A stretch of 44,184 nucleotides of DNA, taken from NCBI GenBank assembly GCA_945965275.1, contig CAMFNB010000009.1, forward strand, positions 1 through 44,184, in the 5' to 3' direction. Every line of letters begins with the position of its first letter. The stretch's first letter is position 1. Source of the DNA: an uncultured Clostridia bacterium. GTDB lineage: Bacteria; Bacillota; Clostridia; UBA1212; SIG427. The translations under genes were made by a program, and so were the position numbers. Below the pieces are notes generated by a model. That model searched no databases, was not told where the DNA came from, and saw nothing but the letters and a program-made list of their open reading frames with translations. This document shows positions 39,770 through 44,184 of this stretch, piece by piece.

Positions 39770-42211
39770 TTAAGGATTTACCTTAATGCTGAATGATGCT
39801 GTCTTTCCTTCATAAGAAACAGTGATGAGCTGTACGCCGGCCTTTGTTCCGTCGAAGCCTGTAACTGTAACCTTTGAGTTAGGAATTACTTCTGTTGTTG
39901 AGTCGAAGTATTTAGCTGTTACTGTCATTCCTGTTGTATCGAATGTGTCACCAACCTTGTATGATACCTTTGTTGGCTTTGTTACTGTAAGAGCTGAAAC
40001 AACCTTTTCAGCTGTAACTCTTACTGAGAATCCTGTGTCATAGTAATCCATGTAGAATATCTTAACTGTTACTACAGCCTCTTTATCATTTCTGAATGAA
40101 GCGAATGAAAGCTCCTCTGTAGGAATTGCAAAGTTTACTGTAAGGTCCTGGTTAAGAGCGTTTACAACGATACCTGAAGGATCGAATCTCTCGCCCTGCT
40201 TATAACGAAGCTTTGTTGGCTTTGTAGCAACCTTGATACCTCTTACGTCAGAACGTCCGCCGTATCTTACTGAGAATCTTGTTTCCCATCCTTTGTACTT
40301 AAGAACAACATACTGTCCGCCTGTTAAGTAAATGTCAGGAGAAACAATTTCGATACCGCTGTCCTGTCCGTATTCGATAACCTCACTTGTCATATCCGTA
40401 TAGAATACTCTTACTGCGATACCTTCTGTCTCAAATTCGTCACCTAAATAGTACCAGAGTCTGTTTGACTTATGTGCAACTGAAAGATATCTGATCTGCT
40501 TTTCAGGAACTTCTGTCGGAGCAGGAGTAGGAACTTCTGTCGGCTCCGGAGTAGGAACTTCTGTCGGTACAGGAGTAGGAACTTCTGTCGGTACAGGAGT
40601 CGGCTCTGGAGTCGGCTCCGGAGTTGGCTCCGGTGTAGGAACTTCTGTCGGCTCCGGTGTAGGAAGTACAGGTTCGTTACCTGTCATCTCTGTGTACATA
40701 GCTGCTGCACCTGCTGCGTCTACAGCCTTTGTATAAATGTTAGCAGCTGCCATGTATCCTGTGAATACGAAGTCGCCCCACATCATTCCGTATGCTGAAT
40801 CACCAAGGATAAGTGTATCGCCGGTTGCAGGTAAGAACTCGAAGTTTCTCGGTCCCTCTGCAACAAGAACACCGTTGATGTAAATTTCCTGGCTGTCTCC
40901 GTCGATTGTTGCGATTACGTGTGTCCACTCATCCACAGGGAATGATTTTTCAACACCGATTCTGTTAGTAACAATTGAATACGGATCGTTTGTATCTCTA
41001 TCAGATGTAGCAAAGGCAACGAGGTTGTCACCGTCTGCATCATATCCTGAAAGAGCAACCTGTGAAAGGCCAAGTCCCATAATAGCTTCGTGCTTATGAA
41101 CGCCGTCAATCTTGAAGTAAGATTCAAGTGTTAAGCCGTTTTTGAAGTCATACAAGTGGAACTGTCTGCCTGTGTATTTAGCACCTGCATATCCGTCAAA
41201 GTATACAACGTCTTTGCCGATTTCTTCGTCATATTGATATGTGAAGTCGTTTGACTCAGTATCACTGAATGTGTAGAAGCCTGTCTGGTCTTCCATTGTT
41301 CCGGTTGAAGGATCAAGTTTGAACATAAGCTGATCGGGCTCGCCCATTGCTGTATCAGTGAATGCAGGAACTGCGCCTGTGTTACGAGCATTGTAGAGTG
41401 CTGATACTTCTGCAGCTGTTGCAGGAGTGTCATAGAGACGAACATAAGCTACGTCCATTGATAAGCACATCTGGTCTGTCTGAGGTCTGTAACCGCCTAC
41501 ACGGAAACCTGCACAGTTTGACGTGTTAAGGTACTTATCCTGAGTAAGAGCAAATCTTGTGTAAGGAACTGCAGCTGCCAATGTAGGCTTTGTTGAAACA
41601 AGGTTGCCGTTTACGTAAAGATCATATTCGCTTGAACGGTTTACATAAACAAGGTGAGACCACTTACCTCTGATCTTACCGCCTGCGTCAATGCCGGCAG
41701 AACTCTGTACACCTCCGCCGTATGTATCGAATACAGTTACGTTGTTGGCTTTACCCGTTTCAGGGTCTCCGTTGGCTGCTCCGAAGTAGCCGAACTGGAA
41801 TCCCCAACCTGTGTATTCGCGGTGGTTTGTGTAATATGTACCTGCAAGCATGCCCCATGTGGAATCGTTAACTTTTACATACATTTCACATGTAAAGTTG
41901 TTACCCATTGCTGCGGGATCAACATCATAAACAATACCTGCGCTTCTGATCTGAGCAACTGTAAGTCCGATTGTTGCATCCTGAACGAAAGCAATTGGTG
42001 TGCCTGCAAAATCTGCACCCAAGATAGGGTTGTTTGTTGCCATATCCCAGTATTCTGTTCCGTTTACCTGATCAGCAAGGCTGCCTAATGTGTAGTTAGC
42101 GTCAAATACAAGGTGGTTGGCGATTGTGCCGTCACTTGATGCACTTGCGGGAACTGCGAACATTGTGCAAAGCATTGCGATAGATAAAACTAAAGCAAAA
42201 ATCTTTTTCAT
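39770..42211 (-). CDS. Secreted protein with two LamG-like and three Ig-like (Big_3) domains (D)
   Basis: The 813-residue protein has a signal peptide ending near PASAS, LamG-like domain 1 (~30-285; GFRVGGYRPQTDQM matches GFRVGSYRPTTDQF in B), LamG-like domain 2 (~290-517), a Thr/Glu/Val/Pro linker (~518-569) and three bacterial Ig-like group-3 repeats (~573-650, 656-732, 737-811), each with a KPTK-Y-GD-F-GI/M pattern. It has no C-terminal anchor, so it is released or held by its Ig-like repeats. AGGAGGA precedes ATG. It likely binds glycans outside the cell; it has no recognisable enzyme domain. Confidence 0.8.
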   Translation of the reverse strand: MKKIFALVLSIAMLCTMFAVPASASSDGTIANHLVFDANYTLGSLADQVNGTEYWDMATNNPILGADFAGTPIAFVQDATIGLTVAQIRSAGIVYDVDPAAMGNNFTCEMYVKVNDSTWGMLAGTYYTNHREYTGWGFQFGYFGAANGDPETGKANNVTVFDTYGGGVQSSAGIDAGGKIRGKWSHLVYVNRSSEYDLYVNGNLVSTKPTLAAAVPYTRFALTQDKYLNTSNCAGFRVGGYRPQTDQMCLSMDVAYVRLYDTPATAAEVSALYNARNTGAVPAFTDTAMGEPDQLMFKLDPSTGTMEDQTGFYTFSDTESNDFTYQYDEEIGKDVVYFDGYAGAKYTGRQFHLYDFKNGLTLESYFKIDGVHKHEAIMGLGLSQVALSGYDADGDNLVAFATSDRDTNDPYSIVTNRIGVEKSFPVDEWTHVIATIDGDSQEIYINGVLVAEGPRNFEFLPATGDTLILGDSAYGMMWGDFVFTGYMAAANIYTKAVDAAGAAAMYTEMTGNEPVLPTPEPTEVPTPEPTPEPTPEPTPVPTEVPTPVPTEVPTPEPTEVPTPAPTEVPEKQIRYLSVAHKSNRLWYYLGDEFETEGIAVRVFYTDMTSEVIEYGQDSGIEIVSPDIYLTGGQYVVLKYKGWETRFSVRYGGRSDVRGIKVATKPTKLRYKQGERFDPSGIVVNALNQDLTVNFAIPTEELSFASFRNDKEAVVTVKIFYMDYYDTGFSVRVTAEKVVSALTVTKPTKVSYKVGDTFDTTGMTVTAKYFDSTTEVIPNSKVTVTGFDGTKAGVQLITVSYEGKTASFSIKVNP
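40503..40665 (-). repeat. Short tandem repeats coding the TEVPTP linker of protein D
   Basis: Units of 12-24 bp encode alternating TEVPTP, PEPT and PVPT segments. The unit sequence differs from the GEETPTPVP arrays of A and B. Confidence 0.75.
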
Positions 42212-42271
42212 ATTCTTCCTCCTAAAAAATTTTTAACTGAAATACAAAAAATACGAATTTCTAGTAACTAT

Positions 42272-42300
42272 ATTTTAATGAAAAATTAACAACTCGTCAA
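42272..42300 (-). promoter_or_regulatory. Promoter of surface gene D
   Basis: On the minus strand TTGACG (42300-42295), a 17-nt spacer and TAAAAT (42277-42272), about 60 nt before the ATG. It is back to back with the tRNA-Leu promoter, with 6 bp between the two -35 boxes. Confidence 0.75.
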
Positions 42301-42306
42301 GGTAAA

Positions 42307-42336
42307 TTGCAACAGATAATACAAATAGTATATAAT
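42307..42336 (+). promoter_or_regulatory. Promoter of tRNA-Leu(UAG)
   Basis: TTGCAA (42307-42312), an 18-nt spacer and TATAAT (42331-42336). The mature tRNA starts 11 nt downstream of the -10. Confidence 0.85.
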
Positions 42337-42347
42337 AGGTTTTGCAT

Positions 42348-42431
<84 letters not shown>

Positions 42432-42433
42432 TA

Positions 42434-42480
42434 TCGAGTGTTCATAACGGACTTGAGTTATGGACACTCGATTTCTTTTT
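42434..42480 (+). terminator. Terminator of tRNA-Leu(UAG)
   Basis: A 16-bp stem with one G-T pair and an 8-nt loop is followed by TTTCTTTTT. The first 15 bases after CCA differ by one base from those of the other tRNA-Leu unit at 411-455. Confidence 0.9.
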
Positions 42481-42692
42481 ACCTGCATTTTGCATCTTCT
42501 TGTATGTATGAACAGGGATTACCCTGCTCTTTTTGTTATGCCGGTAAAACATTCGGGAAATATTCAACGGCATTTGACCGTTAAGGATATTGTGGTTTGT
42601 AAATAATGTATAAAAAACAAATTTGTATACTTGATTTTGATACTGTTAACGCTATAACATAAGCAGTGTCAATATTTTTTGGGGTGATATTT
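42481..42692 (+). other. Intergenic region before the PHP gene
   Basis: No gene is supported here. A small hairpin CAGGG-ATTA-CCCTG near 42512, followed by CTCTTTTTG, could be a back-up terminator. A promoter TTGATT (42631-42636), 16-nt spacer, TATAAC (42653-42658) leads into GGGGTGA, 5 nt before the PHP-gene ATG. Confidence 0.5.
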
Positions 42693-44060
42693 ATGGCAAA
42701 CGAAATTTTCAATTTCAATGTAATTCCGTCGGTCGTGCCGGCAGATGAGGAAAGTGAAATAGTTATAGAGAGTCGCAGCGGAATATTCAAATTTTATGAC
42801 GGTGTTGAGTATGATGTAAAATTTATTCCGACCGAGCAAAGCGATGTGCCTATGAATGAGGAAATGTCGCTTTTCGGGTGGGATCAAAACCGAAAGACAT
42901 ACTGCGTTAAAGCCGAAAACGGACGCTTAAAGCTTAAACACAAATTTTTCGGAGAGCAAAAGTGGCGTATAAATATAACCTCAGCCGAAGAACGTTATGA
43001 TAAATACGAGGCTGAAAACGGAATAGTGCGCACAAATTCGCGCTGGAACTTTATTCACGCCCTCGAAAGAGGAATTACGGTTTCGATATATTCGCTTTTG
43101 CCTGATTTATACGGAAAAAATGTAAAAAAAGGTGATTTTCACATTCATACAATGATTTCGGACGGTACGGAAAGCCCTGAACGTACGGCGGCAAATTACC
43201 GAAAAGCAGGGTTTGATGTAATAGCTATGACCGAGCATAATATTTATTATTCATCAAAGGATGTTGAAAAAAAGCTTGATTTTATGAAGAATTATAAAAT
43301 TATGTGCGGCGAAGAGGTTCACAACGGATACGGCGGGCTTATTCATATGGTGAATATCGGCAGCCGTTACAGTGTGAACGAGATTTATATAAACGAGCCA
43401 GGCAGGGTAAAAAAAGAGGTTGAGGAGCTTAAAAAAAGCGTCAAAGTTCCTGACGGCTTGGATGAGCGTGAATATCTTTACAGGGTTTGGACATATAATG
43501 AAATTAAAAAAAGCGGCGGCTATGCAATATACCCGCATCCTTTCTGGACGGTGAGTGAGCATTACAATGTAGAAACAAAAATGAGCCGCGCAATTTTGCA
43601 AAACGGCTTATGCGACGCGTTTGAGCTGATGGGCGGCTGCACTCCCTATGAGAATAATTTACAGCACGCGCTTTATGAGGAAATGCTGCGAGGGGGCGTA
43701 AATATTCCGATTGTCGGTTCAAGCGACAGTCATTCGTCAATGCCGGGCGTAGAGTGGTTTAATGAAACATTCACAATTTTATTTGCGGACGGCGATGATG
43801 TTTTGGGTGCGATTGACAGCGGATACAGCGTTGTGGTTGAGGCGGTAAAAAACGAGCATACGCGCATATTCGGCGATTTCAGAATGATGAAATACGCACA
43901 GTTCCTTTTGGAAAATTACTTTGCGCGAAGAGATGAGCTTTGCAAAGCCTCGGGACTTTTTGTTGAAAGGTATCTTGAGGGTGATGACTGCAAGGATATT
44001 ATAATATCGTGCGAGAATAGAATCGAAAAGCTTGAAAAAGAGTTTTTCGGCAGAAGATAA
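42693..44060 (+). CDS. PHP-domain phosphoesterase-like protein
   Basis: The start is the ATG at 42693 after GGGGTGA, giving 455 residues. Residues ~1-140 form a beta-rich N-terminal domain. The PHP metal-site motifs follow: DFHIHTMISDG (~150-160), AMTEHN, GEEVH, YPHPF and a final SSDSH. PHP proteins use a trinuclear metal site to hydrolyse phosphoesters, such as histidinol phosphate, nucleotides or DNA ends. With no adjacent pathway gene, the substrate is unknown. The gene uses GCG, CGC and TTG codons more freely than its neighbours (an impression, not counted). Confidence 0.82.
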   Translation: MANEIFNFNVIPSVVPADEESEIVIESRSGIFKFYDGVEYDVKFIPTEQSDVPMNEEMSLFGWDQNRKTYCVKAENGRLKLKHKFFGEQKWRINITSAEERYDKYEAENGIVRTNSRWNFIHALERGITVSIYSLLPDLYGKNVKKGDFHIHTMISDGTESPERTAANYRKAGFDVIAMTEHNIYYSSKDVEKKLDFMKNYKIMCGEEVHNGYGGLIHMVNIGSRYSVNEIYINEPGRVKKEVEELKKSVKVPDGLDEREYLYRVWTYNEIKKSGGYAIYPHPFWTVSEHYNVETKMSRAILQNGLCDAFELMGGCTPYENNLQHALYEEMLRGGVNIPIVGSSDSHSSMPGVEWFNETFTILFADGDDVLGAIDSGYSVVVEAVKNEHTRIFGDFRMMKYAQFLLENYFARRDELCKASGLFVERYLEGDDCKDIIISCENRIEKLEKEFFGRR

Positions 44061-44079
44061 TTAAGATAATTAAGAGATT

Positions 44080-44122
44080 AAAAAATTTTATCCCGTCTGT
44101 TTGAAGTAAACAGACGGGATAA
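44080..44122 (-). terminator. Terminator of the gene entering from the right edge
   Basis: Perfect 15-bp arms (44088-44102 and 44108-44122) with a 5-nt loop have a six-T run only on the minus-strand side. It therefore serves a minus-strand gene to the right rather than the PHP gene. Confidence 0.85.
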
Positions 44123-44144
44123 GTAATTCTTAAGTTATGAAATT

Positions 44145-44184
44145 TTAGTTTTCGGTTTCTTTTCTTTTTCTTCTGTAAGCAGTT
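44145..44184 (-). CDS. 3' tip of a gene, Arg/Lys-rich C terminus (partial)
   Basis: The minus-strand frame ends TAYRRKRKETEN then TAA (revcomp of 44145-44147), just before a strong minus-strand terminator. A short basic tail like this is typical of the cytoplasmic end of a wall-anchored or membrane protein, but too little is seen for a family. Confidence 0.5.
   Translation of the reverse strand, partial: TAYRRKRKETEN

Noticed and set aside
42586-42600. GATATTGTGGTTTGT shared with the nrdD upstream region (29511-29525)
   Set aside because: It is a short AT-rich match containing only half of an NrdR box; no second box is spaced correctly, so it is probably chance.

Overview
The window looks like a chromosomal segment of a low-to-mid GC, anaerobic Gram-positive bacterium of the Clostridia, most likely Lachnospiraceae-like. 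The evidence is a class III (oxygen-sensitive) ribonucleotide reductase with its radical-SAM activase, the Bacillus/Clostridium gene order miaB-ylbF/ymcA-mutS-mutL-miaA, a Firmicutes-type LexA, strong AGGAGG ribosome binding sites, promoters close to TTGACA-N17-TATAAT, and wall-anchored secreted proteins. The assignment comes from gene content and is not a species call.

Layout. (1) 1-540: the 3' end of a large serine recombinase (end of an integrated element), then a tRNA-Leu with its own promoter and terminator. (2) 609-4151: a MurJ/SpoVB-type flippase gene behind htpG. (3) 4261-5579: an AAA/DUF4143 ATPase whose promoter sits between two near-identical dyads. (4) 5634-6331: lexA, converging on the repair and tRNA-modification operon miaB-ylbF-mutS-mutL-miaA (13540-6385). 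(5) 18990-13655: pth-mfd-foldase operon, divergent from murC, which converges on a divergent mreB-like gene. (6) 21526-22598: a PD-(D/E)XK-type nuclease gene with an apparent one-base slip in an A8 run, ending inside a set of inverted TGTCCACT repeats. (7) 22620-26077: a TIM-barrel glycosidase-like protein, a nitroreductase, a CarD-like regulator with a histone-H1-like tail, and an amidohydrolase. (8) 26080-30253: trxB, nrdD fused to a thioredoxin-like domain and driven by a promoter with paired NrdR boxes, and nrdG. (9) 30295-34415: a TPR + DUF4037 pair, a membrane-anchored metallophosphoesterase and a GH32 fructan/sucrose hydrolase. (10) 34540-42211: four secreted proteins built from LamG-like, cohesin-like and Ig-like modules with Pro/Thr linkers, three of them with C-terminal anchors carrying NPxTFDxGIL. 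(11) 42307-44184: a second tRNA-Leu, a PHP-domain protein and the 3' tip of another gene.

How parts may work together. nrdG, nrdD and trxB form an anaerobic dNTP module in which the redoxin fused to NrdD and the adjacent TrxB could supply the electrons. lexA, mutSL and mfd are DNA-repair genes. The surface cluster next to GH32 suggests polysaccharide binding and use at the cell surface. It carries a 380-bp block that reads as identical in two adjacent genes, a sign of recent duplication or gene conversion. The least described items are the nuclease/repeat locus, the modular surface cluster, the NrdD-redoxin fusion and the dyad-flanked DUF4143 gene. No CRISPR array and no complete insertion sequence were seen.
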